Shown piece by piece: positions 9,268-19,900 of a stretch of 64,000 nucleotides of DNA (the stretch's first letter is position 1; the number at the start of each line of letters is the position of its first letter). The position numbers and the translations under genes are program-made. This DNA comes from Porphyridium purpureum (Eukaryota > Rhodophyta > Bangiophyceae > Porphyridiales > Porphyridiaceae), in the NCBI GenBank assembly GCA_008690995.1, contig VRMN01000001.1, positions 5,580,001 through 5,644,000 on the forward strand. Reading direction: 5' to 3'. Under the pieces are notes generated by a model. That model saw only the letters and a program-made list of their open reading frames with translations. It had not been told where the DNA came from and ran no database searches.

Positions 9268-12200
9268 ATGAAGGAGAAGCGGAGGAGCGCTGGTGTGCGC
9301 GCCTGCGCGCGGCGCGTGTTTGTGACATGCATGCCGTACGTGTGTGTGATGCTGCTGGCCGTTGCGCTTCACACCGCGCTCGCGTTGCTGGCGCCGGACC
9401 CCGGCGTGCGCGCGGCATTGGAGGCGGCCGAGCCGTCGCCGCAGACGAGCGCGGTGGAAGGAGCGCCCGCAAGCTTGGAGTCTGGTGCAAAGATGGCCTC
9501 GGATTCCGTGGATCAGGACAGCTTGCGCTTCACGCAGCGCACCGCTGGAAATGACTCGACCGTGCAGCGTGAAGGCATGCAGGTGCTGTTCGACCCGTGC
9601 GTGTATGACCCGCCGCGACTTCCGTCGCTGCTTGCGCCGTGGAGTACGCGCATCTTTCGTATTCTTATGCATGCACTGTGCAGCGGTATCGTACTGATGT
9701 ATTGCGAAACTGTCTCAGGCAGGATGCATGCGGCCGCTGCGCACCAGCAACAGCATGAGCAGAGCTCCGCCAATGGGGCCCAGCAGGGCCAATTGCCATA
9801 CCAGTCTGCTCGTGGCGGAGCCTTCGCGTCCAAGCGAAACGCGTGGTCGCGGTTTGGCGCCTCCACCACAGGTAGTGGGAGGCGGAAACTCGCATTGCGC
9901 GAGAGAGACAAGGATCTCGGGGTCGCATCTTCATCACTTTCTACCTCACAGCAGCAGCAGAATGCATCCAATGCATCAAACAACCTCGCGGACGGCTCTG
10001 GTACGTTGTCGGAGGACCAGCTCGTCAAGGCGCCGCTCGGTGCCTTACTGCTCGAGCGGTTTACTTCGAGTGACTTTGTGGCAGCAGTGGTCTTTTGCGT
10101 CCACCCACTGCATGTTGAGGCGCTTCTGACGTCTCGATCACACCACGGAATGCTCTCGCTCAGTTCGCTGCTTTGTCTGGCGCTGCTTTGCCTCGAACTT
10201 CGTGATGGTTGTGGCAGAAATGCCCCGGCAACGGCAGACACTAGCAGTGCGCGACGCGAGCAGGCCGAGATAGGGAATGCAAGAAGTCAAGACCGGCAAG
10301 ATGATGCTCCGCCGGATGACGGCGCGGGTTTTGAAAATGAGTGTTTATCCGTCGGTCTTGGACAACCATCCCCAGAATGCGTGAACGGAGGCACCCGCGA
10401 TGAACACTCTGTGACTCAAGCAGGAGCACGAAAGATGTCTGGCACAGGTGGGAAAGGCGCTAGGTTGCGCGCTGCGAGCATTCGGCTGCTGCAGTGGGTA
10501 CTAGTGTTTATCTTGGCGACGGTGGCGACTTACTACTCCCCCGGTGGTCTGGTGCTTGTCTTTTGTCATTTGGCGTGGTTTGAGCACACGATGATGCAGG
10601 GCGAAGAGGATACATCGCTGACGATCAAACCAGTTTATTTTTTTGTGGCGTTCGTGTCGCTTGGGACGGTAATTTTGAACTGGCTTGATTTGCAGCTGGC
10701 GCTGCCCGGTATGAGCAACTTCTTTGAGCTCGCGACCTTTTACTTTCAAATACCCCAGCGTCTGCATTTTGAGCGCTCTGCGCTTTTGCTTGAGACAAAT
10801 GTGGCCGACATGTCGTTGCGTGCGGCACAGTACTTTGGCGGCATCGAGGCACTCAACGCCCCGCGCGCAAGTTGGTTTCAGGCCGAGTCATGGTGGGAAG
10901 TCATAGTGCAACGTCGTGTTTCTGGTCTGGCTTCGTTTTCGCGCCTCTTCACCCCAATCCACCTCAGCATTGACTATAGCTACATGCGCAAGATACCTGT
11001 GTCGTCGTCACAGTTGCTGCTCACGTGGCTTACGCTGAGCTTGTGCGTCCGCGAGGTCATGCAGGTGCTCATGGGTAGCCGCAGACAGTGGCCTACGTTT
11101 CAGTACCACGGTCTGCTGCTCTGCATGTTCTACGGTCTTTCAGTTTTGAGCGCCACAGCCAGCATGCTGGGTGTAGGTGGCAAAGTGTCCTCCGGGTCAA
11201 GCGGCTCCGGCTCGATGTTCGCTCCGCTCATGCACGACACCGAGAATCTTTCGGTGTACGCTCAGCTCATTCTGTATCTTCGGACGAGCGACCACATTAT
11301 GCTTCACGATTCGGACCTGTATTTATGTTGCTTTGCCAGCAGCGTCATCACGGTGCACTTGATTTGCGATCCGGCGCTGTATCGCGACCAGCCAGGACTG
11401 TCAGGTGTTCTTTCTGGCTTGTTTTCGTCTTCCTCGGTGTCATCGCTTTCATTGTCGTCGTCTGTGTCATCAAGCCTCAGTCAACGGCGCGACATTATGT
11501 CTCTCTTCAGTTTTCGTAGCCTCAGTGGCGGGCGCTCGCGCAGCGAGCAAATGCAGCACAGTCTTAGCTTTAAAGCGCGCGCCGTCAAGAACGCTGCGCA
11601 AAATGCAAATCAAACGGCCGGGGCGGGTCACGCAGGCAGCGTGAACAGTACCACCGGAAGTGTAGCGGCAAGTGCTGCAAATGGATCCTTGCATGCTTCA
11701 GGCACTGGTGGAGGCGGAGGCGCCGCTCTGGGGAATAATCAGAATGCCAAGGTTGGGGCAGTTGCGGCGTCATCGTCAGCGATGGCCGCTGCCGGTGGTA
11801 CGCCTGCGTCCGCGGAACAGAACGCTATCATGCGTGGTGTGAACGGAGGAAAGCACGCTGGCAATGGCAACGGCTCGTCAAAAGGTTGGCGAGAACGTAA
11901 TTTAAGCGCATTGCTCCTGGTGTTGATCTATGCGAGTAGGACGCTGATTCGAGGCACCGAGTGGGTGTCCGAGCACCAATTGCTAGCGTCTGCCGTCTAC
12001 CAGGCACCCAGCTCTGCGCTGCTGCACTGGACATTGGGCTCTTACTATCTTGCTGTAGACAATGCGCGCAGCGCGCTCCGTCACTACCACGCAGCACATG
12101 AGCTGGAACCCTCCAAGGCCGGCTACGCCTGGAGTCTCGGCCACGCGTACCTTGTTAACCAGCAGACGTCAAAGTCACTTCTGTACCAAGAGAAGGCTTT

Positions 12201-13980
12201 CTCTGGGTTGGTCACACGCTGGGGCCCCGCAGCGTACACGCCAGACTCAGCGTATTGCATCGCGCACATGCTGAGTGTCACGTACATGTACGAGAACGAC
12301 TACGAGTCATGTCTGGCTGTCATCGGCCGAATCCTGAACCGATGGCCAAACGACACGATTGGGCTGAATAATATGGCCGTCTGTATTGCGCACAAGGATT
12401 TTTCGAGTGCCAATACGCAGTTTGCGCTGGATTTCCTCGTTCAGACGTTTGAGATGCTGCAAGAGATGCACGAGCATGACAAAGTGGGGAACCGGCTCAA
12501 ACAGGACGCCGAGGTGGCTGCCGAGACAGACGCTGTTGCCGATGAAAACGAAACTTATCACGATCGCCGGCGAGCACGGGAGCAGCGCAAACAGGATCGC
12601 CGGCTTGCGGCTCAGCGTTCAATGCACCGGTCCGTATCGACGTCGGTCGCCCTAGATGCGCTGCGCGCAAATATCTTCACTCTACAGCGCTGGGCAACTT
12701 CTTTGGGCGGCCCCAGGAGCAGTGCCATGCGGGCTCGAGATACCATGCGGCGTGAAAAGGCGTCGCGGCGTGGTGCAGCTAACGAGCTTAGCGACGCGTC
12801 AGTGTCCACGGGTGACACCTTGAGCTCAATTTCTGTGGTGACGCTGTGCCTGCACGTGTGGGGTTGTGCGAGCACGGCCCCGGCTCAGCGCGTTCTGGTT
12901 CACATGGTGAACTCGATTCTCTTTTTCAAAGACGCGTACTTGCAGGCTGCGCCCAATGCAGCGGAACTGTTCCGAGTTGAAATGGTCATGTTGTGCACGC
13001 GTCAGAATTGCGATGAGCTCCGTCCATTCTTGGATGTGCCGGACGTTCTGCTGCTTGACGTGTCCAAGCAGCCGTCCATTGGAGCTGCGTTGAACAAGGG
13101 CGTTGCACAAACGACCGGCGATCTGCTTGTGTTTCAGCTTGGAAGCACCTTGTTTCATCCAGACCACCTCACGCAGTGCCTAGATGTCATGAACCAAGAT
13201 CATCGCATTGATGTACTTCGACAGCGGCTTGTGGTGGATGCTGCGTTTGGACGCGTCTCCTCCACGGGCAATACCGAAACTATGGCGCAAGCAGAAGAAG
13301 AAGCCAGAACGATCATGCTGCAAAACACGTCGAAACACTTGCTTGCGCCACTATGTGTGCGACGCTCGGTGCACAATAGCGTTGGCGGCTTTCCGGAGCA
13401 GCCGGGCCCGCTGCGTAGTGCGCTCAAAGCAGATCACTGGAATCAGCTCGTCGACGAGCTTTTCCATGCTCCCATTTTGGCGGATGCGGTACTCGAGTAC
13501 ATCAACAAGAGCCCGCTACCCGCATTGTGGCTTCAGTCAATCTATGTGCAGCTTTTACGTGATGCGCACGCAACCTTTGCCCAGAGTGCACAAGAAAGCG
13601 TCACGCTTGTTCCTGCTGCAGCGTATTTCAACGTGCAGGACGTCTTTGCGGGCAGCGGGAAACTGGGCGGGGTCCGTTCGGATGCGAGTGCGAAAGCCGC
13701 TCCTGGGGCGACAGCAGGGGCTTCGTCGGCACTAGGCGAACTGCAAGACGACGACACATTGGGTCCGGACGTATTCAGTGAGAGCGAGTACACAGGCCGC
13801 GTCAAGCTTTCCGACTTTCGAGCGTGGTATCACCAGGAAGCCACGGCACGTCCCGCTGATAAGTTGTTTTTGAGCGCTTCAGAGGTCGACTTCTGCCACG
13901 CTGTCATCCAGCAGCATAAGCGCGAGCATGTACGCTCCCCGCAGCTGCGGCGCGAGGCTATACGCCAAGTGCTTGGGTGA
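9268..13980 (+). CDS. TMTC-like membrane protein: GT-C/DUF1736 membrane part, TPRs and a C-terminal GT2-like domain
   Basis: This 1570-residue protein starts with an N-terminal signal anchor (MPYVCVMLLAVALHTALALL). The motif FCVHPLHVEALLTSRS near residue 279 matches the HP-h-h-x-E-A-h loop of TMTC/DUF1736 proteins. LFTPIHLSIDYSYM near residue 566 matches their P-x-x-L-S-x-D-Y-S segment. Ser- and Gly-rich linkers separate the membrane part from TPR-like helices (about residues 910-1020, with LLHWTLGSYYLAVDNARSAL). The final part (about 1187-1320) resembles a GT-A family 2 fold: A-A-L-N-K-G-V-A-Q-T-T-G-D-L-L-V-F, then FHPDHL. The D-x-D metal motif is missing (QLGS in its place). TMTCs are ER O-mannosyltransferases. 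An ER protein glycosylation role is inferred. The start is the ATG at 9268; an upstream GTG lies in a GT repeat. Confidence 0.8.
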   Translation: MKEKRRSAGVRACARRVFVTCMPYVCVMLLAVALHTALALLAPDPGVRAALEAAEPSPQTSAVEGAPASLESGAKMASDSVDQDSLRFTQRTAGNDSTVQREGMQVLFDPCVYDPPRLPSLLAPWSTRIFRILMHALCSGIVLMYCETVSGRMHAAAAHQQQHEQSSANGAQQGQLPYQSARGGAFASKRNAWSRFGASTTGSGRRKLALRERDKDLGVASSSLSTSQQQQNASNASNNLADGSGTLSEDQLVKAPLGALLLERFTSSDFVAAVVFCVHPLHVEALLTSRSHHGMLSLSSLLCLALLCLELRDGCGRNAPATADTSSARREQAEIGNARSQDRQDDAPPDDGAGFENECLSVGLGQPSPECVNGGTRDEHSVTQAGARKMSGTGGKGARLRAASIRLLQWVLVFILATVATYYSPGGLVLVFCHLAWFEHTMMQGEEDTSLTIKPVYFFVAFVSLGTVILNWLDLQLALPGMSNFFELATFYFQIPQRLHFERSALLLETNVADMSLRAAQYFGGIEALNAPRASWFQAESWWEVIVQRRVSGLASFSRLFTPIHLSIDYSYMRKIPVSSSQLLLTWLTLSLCVREVMQVLMGSRRQWPTFQYHGLLLCMFYGLSVLSATASMLGVGGKVSSGSSGSGSMFAPLMHDTENLSVYAQLILYLRTSDHIMLHDSDLYLCCFASSVITVHLICDPALYRDQPGLSGVLSGLFSSSSVSSLSLSSSVSSSLSQRRDIMSLFSFRSLSGGRSRSEQMQHSLSFKARAVKNAAQNANQTAGAGHAGSVNSTTGSVAASAANGSLHASGTGGGGGAALGNNQNAKVGAVAASSSAMAAAGGTPASAEQNAIMRGVNGGKHAGNGNGSSKGWRERNLSALLLVLIYASRTLIRGTEWVSEHQLLASAVYQAPSSALLHWTLGSYYLAVDNARSALRHYHAAHELEPSKAGYAWSLGHAYLVNQQTSKSLLYQEKAFSGLVTRWGPAAYTPDSAYCIAHMLSVTYMYENDYESCLAVIGRILNRWPNDTIGLNNMAVCIAHKDFSSANTQFALDFLVQTFEMLQEMHEHDKVGNRLKQDAEVAAETDAVADENETYHDRRRAREQRKQDRRLAAQRSMHRSVSTSVALDALRANIFTLQRWATSLGGPRSSAMRARDTMRREKASRRGAANELSDASVSTGDTLSSISVVTLCLHVWGCASTAPAQRVLVHMVNSILFFKDAYLQAAPNAAELFRVEMVMLCTRQNCDELRPFLDVPDVLLLDVSKQPSIGAALNKGVAQTTGDLLVFQLGSTLFHPDHLTQCLDVMNQDHRIDVLRQRLVVDAAFGRVSSTGNTETMAQAEEEARTIMLQNTSKHLLAPLCVRRSVHNSVGGFPEQPGPLRSALKADHWNQLVDELFHAPILADAVLEYINKSPLPALWLQSIYVQLLRDAHATFAQSAQESVTLVPAAAYFNVQDVFAGSGKLGGVRSDASAKAAPGATAGASSALGELQDDDTLGPDVFSESEYTGRVKLSDFRAWYHQEATARPADKLFLSASEVDFCHAVIQQHKREHVRSPQLRREAIRQVLG

Positions 13981-14007
13981 CGACGAGAGGCGCATTGCAC
14001 AGCATTC

Positions 14008-14013
14008 AATAAA
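14008..14013 (+). terminator. AATAAA polyadenylation signal candidate of the TMTC-like gene
   Basis: AATAAA lies 28 bases after the TGA of the preceding gene and about 90 bases before the next start codon. This fits a poly(A) signal in a compact genome. Canonical AATAAA is not consistent in the other 3' gaps, so the usage is uncertain. Confidence 0.35.
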
Positions 14014-14100
14014 CTAGGTGAATCTAGCGATCCAGGAACGTGTAATGTTGACTTGTGTGCGTCGGAACTAGTAATGGTATCCGCAAGAAAGGATTCAAAG

Positions 14101-14859
14101 ATGGCGCCTGCAGCATTCTGTGGAAGCGCATTCGTACCAAGGCTCAGGACCCAGCTCCTTGGCGGAGCGTCCTTGCAGACGGCTGCTGACGCGCCGCGCA
14201 CCGCGCGTCGCATCGCTTGTTGCGCTCGCGATGCACCGGACGATCAACAGGGGGTGGTTTCGCGTCGCGCGCTGCTGACGACATCCGTGGGCGCTCTTAT
14301 TGCGATCGGAGTGGGGGAAAGCCTGGGGCCCCGCCCGGTGGTCGCTGCGCAGTCCTTGTTCAAGGATGAGCGCTTTTTCTTCGAGTTTGCGCCGCCGCCA
14401 GCTTCTGGCGGCTGGAAGGAGAGCGAGACGACCATTTCAGGAGGCCGCGTCGTCCACGCATGGGTGCTGGAGAACGCCTCTGAGAAGATCTCGGGCAATA
14501 TCACCGCAGTTAGCACGCCCATTCCCGCTGACTACAGAAAGCTTACGAGCTTCGGGACGCAGGCGAATGTGGCAGACACGATCATGCCGCCGAACCGCGG
14601 TCTCGACGGAACAATGAAAGAAATGAGCTCGGTGCAGATCTCCGTGGAAGGCGCGACAGAAAGTGCGTGGCTTTTCGATTACGAGCTCACGCCGCCGGGC
14701 GGAAAAATGAATCGCAAGCACTTGTGGACGCTTTTCTCTCTCAAGCCGGGCAGCTGGATCGTGTCCGTGACCGCACAAGCTGACGCGGGCGACGTAGCGT
14801 CCGAGAAAGCGGTACAAAGCGCATTTGAAGGTTTGGTCAAAACATTCAAAATCACGTAG
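14101..14859 (+). CDS. PsbP-domain protein of the thylakoid lumen
   Basis: This 252-residue protein starts MAPAAFCGSAFVPRL, a plastid transit peptide. A second lumen-targeting signal follows, with twin arginines (VVSRRALLTTSVGALIAIG) ending in VVAAQS, so Tat import is likely. The mature domain shows the PsbP pattern: FFFEFAPPPASGGWKESE, then INAV-like repeats, LTSFGTQANVADTI and W-L-F-D-Y-E-L-T-P. PsbP-domain proteins support photosystem II or I assembly in the lumen. It may be a PPD rather than PsbP itself. An in-frame ATG at 14074 would add nine residues. It follows the TMTC-like gene in tandem with a 120-bp gap. Confidence 0.85.
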   Translation: MAPAAFCGSAFVPRLRTQLLGGASLQTAADAPRTARRIACCARDAPDDQQGVVSRRALLTTSVGALIAIGVGESLGPRPVVAAQSLFKDERFFFEFAPPPASGGWKESETTISGGRVVHAWVLENASEKISGNITAVSTPIPADYRKLTSFGTQANVADTIMPPNRGLDGTMKEMSSVQISVEGATESAWLFDYELTPPGGKMNRKHLWTLFSLKPGSWIVSVTAQADAGDVASEKAVQSAFEGLVKTFKIT

Positions 14860-14964
14860 TTTCAGCTAGCTGCATACACCTTTACCTCAGCGCGGGGGGG
14901 TTTCCTTACATTCTTGCTATCATCTTGAGTCAAGTCGATCCATATACATGCGTTCGTCGGGAGC

Positions 14965-16581
14965 TCAGCTGCTGCTATTCGTGAAAGAAATGCCTTGCGA
15001 AAGCGGCAGCTCCATGCCATAGTTGACAGTCGCGGTCACCCGTCGGCAGTATGCTTTCCACGCATCGCTGCCGCTCTCGCGCCCACCGCCCGAGTCCTTT
15101 TCACCGCCAAACGCACCGCCGATTTCTGCACCAGATGTGCCCACATTCACGTTCACCAGCCCTGAATCAGCGCCTTGCGCCGACAGCCACTTCCAGGAGT
15201 TGCGCATATTCAGTGAGAAAAGCGCACTGCTGAGGCCCTGCGGCACCTGGTTATTGATCGCGATCGCCTCGTCGAGCGTGGCGTATTTGATCACGTACAA
15301 GATGGGCGCGAATGTCTCGTTCATCAAAAGCGCATGATTATGCGCGAGGCCACCAATGACCGTCGGCTCGACAAACTGCAGACCAAGATCCGCGCGTACG
15401 CTTCCGCCGACCAACACAGTGCCGCCATCTTGGACGGCGCGCGAAATTGCGGCTCGGTAGCGCTCCACCGATGCCGCCGCATGCAGCGGCCCGACCAGTG
15501 TTTTTGGGTCCAGTGGGTCGCCTATCTGTACGTGCTGCTCATACTTGGCAACCAAAGCGTGCACGAAGGAATCATAGATTGCCTCGTTCACAAGAACGCG
15601 TCTCGTTGTGGTGCATCGTTGCCCTGCCGTCCCGCACGCACCAAAAAAGCATGCGTCTAGAGCAAGCGGAACGTCAGCGTCTGCGTGGACAACGAGTGCA
15701 TTGTTTCCTCCGAGCTCGAGAAGAGACGCGCCGAGCCGCCCAGCCACGGCTACCGCTACTTTCCGCCCGGCGTCACAACTGCCCGTGAAACTGACTAGGC
15801 CCATTCTAAGATCGTCAGCAATCCATTGCCCGACGGGCGTCCTGCCGGCCACCAGTGAGCACAGCTCCTTCGGATACTTGAGCTCTTCGAGAGTGGAGTG
15901 CATGATTTGCGTCAGTGCCACCGCAATCAAGTTGCCCGTGGGCGCTGGCTTCCAAAGCACCGCGTTGCCAGTAACGAGCGCAAGCGCCGCGTTCCAGCCC
16001 CACACAGCGGCCGGAAAGTTGAAAGCGGTGATGACGCCCACAACACCGCGTGGATGCCACATTTCCAATAATGTGTGATCGCGGCGCTCGGAGGGCAGCA
16101 CCTGTCCAGCAATACTGCGCGACAGGCCAAGAGCGTATTCGCAAATATCGATGACCTCTTGGATTTCGCCTTCGCCCTCTGCAAGCACTTTGCCCGTTTC
16201 TAGCGCAATGAGCGTACCCAGTTCGGACTTGAGCTCCCGCAGCCGTTCACCAAAGACGCGCAGCACCTGCCCACGCGCAGGCATTGTTTCGTCACGCCAA
16301 CGCTGCTTCCATGCCGCCAGCTGTCTATCTACCACAGCCTCGTACTGTGCACGCGTCGCACACCGCACGACAGTCATCTGCCGCTGCGTGGTTGGATCCA
16401 CACACGGCATTACCGCGAACATTCCATCACCATCCACACTACCCAGCGCGCCCTCATTGCCACCACACTCTGACGCCGGCGGCACAGGCATACATCCGTC
16501 CCACTCCTCCTTCACGCACAGCACGCCCTTCAACCGAACCCACACATTCTCCCGATCCGCAACAATGCTGCCGAGCTTCAT
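14965..16581 (-). CDS. Aldehyde dehydrogenase 7 family (antiquitin, alpha-aminoadipic semialdehyde dehydrogenase)
   Basis: This 538-residue ALDH contains NFPAAVWGWN, a SFTGS turn, SLLELGGNNA (general-base Glu near residue 289), GTAGQRCTTTRR (catalytic Cys near residue 323) and the C-terminal SGAEIGGAFGGEKDSGGGR. The GQRCTTTRR and AEIGGAFGGEK strings mark ALDH7A1/B1, which oxidises alpha-aminoadipic semialdehyde in lysine breakdown and detoxifies stress aldehydes. No clear transit peptide follows the ATG at 16581, so the protein is probably cytosolic. The first 60 residues carry a Gly/Asp-rich extension. It is divergent from the SPT7-like gene. Confidence 0.94.
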   Translation of the reverse strand: MKLGSIVADRENVWVRLKGVLCVKEEWDGCMPVPPASECGGNEGALGSVDGDGMFAVMPCVDPTTQRQMTVVRCATRAQYEAVVDRQLAAWKQRWRDETMPARGQVLRVFGERLRELKSELGTLIALETGKVLAEGEGEIQEVIDICEYALGLSRSIAGQVLPSERRDHTLLEMWHPRGVVGVITAFNFPAAVWGWNAALALVTGNAVLWKPAPTGNLIAVALTQIMHSTLEELKYPKELCSLVAGRTPVGQWIADDLRMGLVSFTGSCDAGRKVAVAVAGRLGASLLELGGNNALVVHADADVPLALDACFFGACGTAGQRCTTTRRVLVNEAIYDSFVHALVAKYEQHVQIGDPLDPKTLVGPLHAAASVERYRAAISRAVQDGGTVLVGGSVRADLGLQFVEPTVIGGLAHNHALLMNETFAPILYVIKYATLDEAIAINNQVPQGLSSALFSLNMRNSWKWLSAQGADSGLVNVNVGTSGAEIGGAFGGEKDSGGGRESGSDAWKAYCRRVTATVNYGMELPLSQGISFTNSSS

Positions 16582-16999
16582 CGCCGAATGCTTCCAACCA
16601 ACACCACACTTTCACACAAAACACCAACCGCGCTTTCGCATCATCGAGCACCAACGCCACAAGCACAAAGACGCACAGTAAACTCCGAACGCTGTCAATC
16701 ACGCCGCCCTCAAACCAGAACACAAACCACACGGCCAGGTCCAACAACCTCTCCACTTTCTCTCTCTCCCTCGACCCGTCGCTTTGTCCCTTGTCCCTTG
16801 TCCGTGTTGCCCTTCACACGCTTGTCACGTTTATCGGTTTCTCCGTTCAGAATGAGACATTCGCCGTATAACCGGTTAGTCGAATGAACCATTAGACCGA
16901 ATAACCGAATTACTTATTTGGTTTTGGGGTGGGGGGAAAGAAGGGCGCGCGCGTGTTTGGGTTGGCGCGAGGGGTGGGGTGTGTGTGGGTGGGGAGTGG
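16582..16999. promoter_or_regulatory. Divergent promoter ALDH7 / SPT7-like with clustered AACCG words
   Basis: This 418-bp gap has no GTACAGT. A short AT-richer stretch at 16830-16915 carries CGGTT at 16835-16839, the palindrome AACCGGTT at 16870-16877, and AACCGAAT at 16903-16910, with ACCGAATAACCGAAT forming a direct repeat. The same AACCG/CGGTT core makes the inverted repeat at 9098-9114. A CT-rich run lies at 16755-16770. Confidence 0.4.
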
Positions 17000-19900
17000 A
17001 TGTTGCGAGACGCAGGAGAGCGGGTCGGGAGGCGTGAGAGGGAGATGGACGGGTCGCACGCCGCGCCTGGAAGTGCCGCGCGTGAGAATGTGACCGCGGC
17101 CGAGCTGTTCCGGCGCGTATCGCGCAGTGCGTGGCGCGCTGAGAGCGCAGTGGGCGGGCTGTGGGCTGCGCGGGATGCACGCGACGAGGCGCATTTGGAG
17201 CAAGCACAGCGGCTCGTGCCGCCGCTCGGGCAAGAAGGAGATGATGTGTGTGCAGGATGGCTCACTGCGGATGAAAGGATGCAGGTCAGACGGCTGATGG
17301 ATGATGCAGCCGGATGGCAGCAGTTCATGGATCTGCCGCTGCCAGGTGCGTCGGATGTGGGCTCTTTGGCAGAGCGCCAGCTCGCAGATGTAGCTGCAGC
17401 GCAGCTTGAGGATGAAGGCAGCGCGAGATTAAGTAGGTCGGTCAAAGTAGAGCTGCTGTGCCGCGCGATTGACTCGGAGTTTGGCGCCTTGGAGGACTGG
17501 ATGCAGAGCGCCACCCATACGGGCATCGATGGCAGTCCCGTCACATCCTTTGATGATGACTTGCCCGCAAGTGCATTTGCATGGCTATCGGATGCGTCGG
17601 AAGACAAGGAAGAAGAGGATGACGATGACAGAATCGAAGAGGACGACCTTTCCGACAGAATGCAGGTTGATTCTGACTACCAGCTGCCAAAGCGGCGTCG
17701 ACGGTCACGGCAGCAGCTTCAAAACGAACAGCAGCAGGGGTATCATGGAGAATATCCATTTGCCACACCGCCGATGCGCTTTTCGCCCTTTCCGGAATTT
17801 GCGCTTCTGGACGAGTACACAATTATTTTGAACCATGAAAGGAATGTCGGCAAGCTCAGCGCACAGGATGACGGTGCGGCAGTGTCCGGTGGCACAAACA
17901 AGAACCAAAACTCTCCATTTTTGCTAAATCGAGCAAGCGAAAGCCTCGAGGCATCTGCAGCGGAATCAACGGACGACCACGAAGACGAGCTGTCGAGCTC
18001 GCGTCCATTTGTGGGCGCTGCACAGGATCTGTTGAAGGGTATCCGATCATCGCTGCCCACACGGCGACCGACCAAAAAGACAAAGGCGTTTGAAGAGCAG
18101 CTCGATGGTGTTGAGGCACGCCTCGCCGCCGGGAATAGAACTTTTGAGCAATTTAGGGACGACCTGCAGGATATCCTTACGGACCCCAAGCTGCCGAATC
18201 GGAAAAAGTACATGGGAATGTTGGAGGAATTTCAGGTTGATCATGGGGAGCATGCTTCCTGTGACCGCAACCACACGCGTAATTCGAAGCAGGCCGAATC
18301 TGACCAGGAGCAGGAACAGGAACACGACATGGAGGACGACGAAGACGAGGGAGATGATGAAGAAGAGAAAGAATGTACACCCAGAAAGCGAGCCAGGGAG
18401 GCGCAGTCGGGCGTGGTAGAGATGACAGAGAATACGAAACATACGAATGCTGCTCGAAAGAAGGAGTCCAGAGGCGAAGCCCGGTCTGTTGACGATGAAC
18501 TCATAGATGCTATGAGGCAAATCAGTGTGAGTACATCCTCGAGCGCTTCGGCGAAATGGAAGCGCGGTGTCTTCGCGCCGCATGCAACGCGCCTGCTCGG
18601 ATTCCTTCAGGATTTGTGGACCGCTTCGTATGTCACTGACGCGTTCGACCACAGTGGGAAAGGCGCTGCCAAAATGAATGCCCTGGCTACCCAATGCAGA
18701 GCCAGGCCGTCGTCTGACGATGTGGTACTTGTGAAACATGCAGTCGAGTTTTGGATCCGCAACAAGCGGAGTGTATCGCGGCTTCACACATTCACAGATC
18801 AGCTTGCCCTCAACGAGTACACGTCCATTTGGAATCCAGCGACACCAGAAGCCGCATTTATTGGCTCTGGTGCGCCGGCGTTTTATGCCTTATTTCGGCC
18901 ACAGACTTTGGCCGAGTACGCCACGGTTCGTGCGCAGCTTGAAAGGCCTCCAAGGACTTTGGCCTCAATGACAGCAGACGCCGGCATGTTTACGAGCGCC
19001 GAGAGCCAAGGCGAATCTGGAAGCGAAACTGGCAGACGCGGCTTTTTTGATTCTTTTCAATCAGCATTACATAATAATGCGCGCTCGCTGCGTAACATCT
19101 ACGCGATCCGTGCAGAACTGTACGGCGGAAGCGCGGCCTCTGGATCAGCTGGAAAATGTGATTTCAGTTGTGATGGTGAACGTTATGGTGAGGATAGGAC
19201 TAGCAGAGCGAATGAGCCGTTGGTTGTGTCGCTAGCACATGCGAAGAATCCGGAGCTTGTTTTTGATCCTTCGATTGTGTCGCAACTTGTAGGTTCAGGC
19301 TCCGGCACCGGCCTGGACGCCGGCTCCAATTCGAAAAGTGGCATGCCTCTGTTGTCGTCTGAACGTGCATCTGTGCTGACGCGTGGCGTGGTGTCTCTGA
19401 TGCTCTTTCACGGCGGGTTTGAGCTTGCAGAGTCACGGTGTGTGAGCAGCCTGTGCGAAGTGCTTGGAGACGTCATCCGGCGCATTGCGGCCACCTTGTT
19501 GCTGAAAATGGAAGATCGCAAGGATCCGCACGCGCTGGCCTTTTTGCACCCGCGTCGACGCGCACTCTTTGATGAGGAAGTCCAGTCGGACGCGGTGCTG
19601 CGCGCAATCGTCAGTGCTGCTGGGTTTCGTGGCGGATTCAGCAGCCTGGTTCAGTACCAGCTAAATACCATCCCGCATCATGCAAAGGCGCTGTGGGAAA
19701 TCGGCGAGTCGCTCGCGGTGACGCGCCGAAAGTACGAAAAGCATTTGGCGATCGATCAGCGTCCTGCGGGCGGGGGGCACAAGCTGAGGTTGAGCAGTGA
19801 CCATGCGATGGGGGTGGCTGTTCCCGGAGAGCAAGTTTGCTTTGATTCGTCAGCTCCTGGCCCGGATGAGCTGTTTGATGTGTTCCGCATGTTTGGGGTA

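Noticed and set aside
19117-19123. ACTGTAC inside the SPT7-like coding region
   Set aside because: An isolated copy within codons; treated as chance, like the one at the carrier gene stop (61471-61477).
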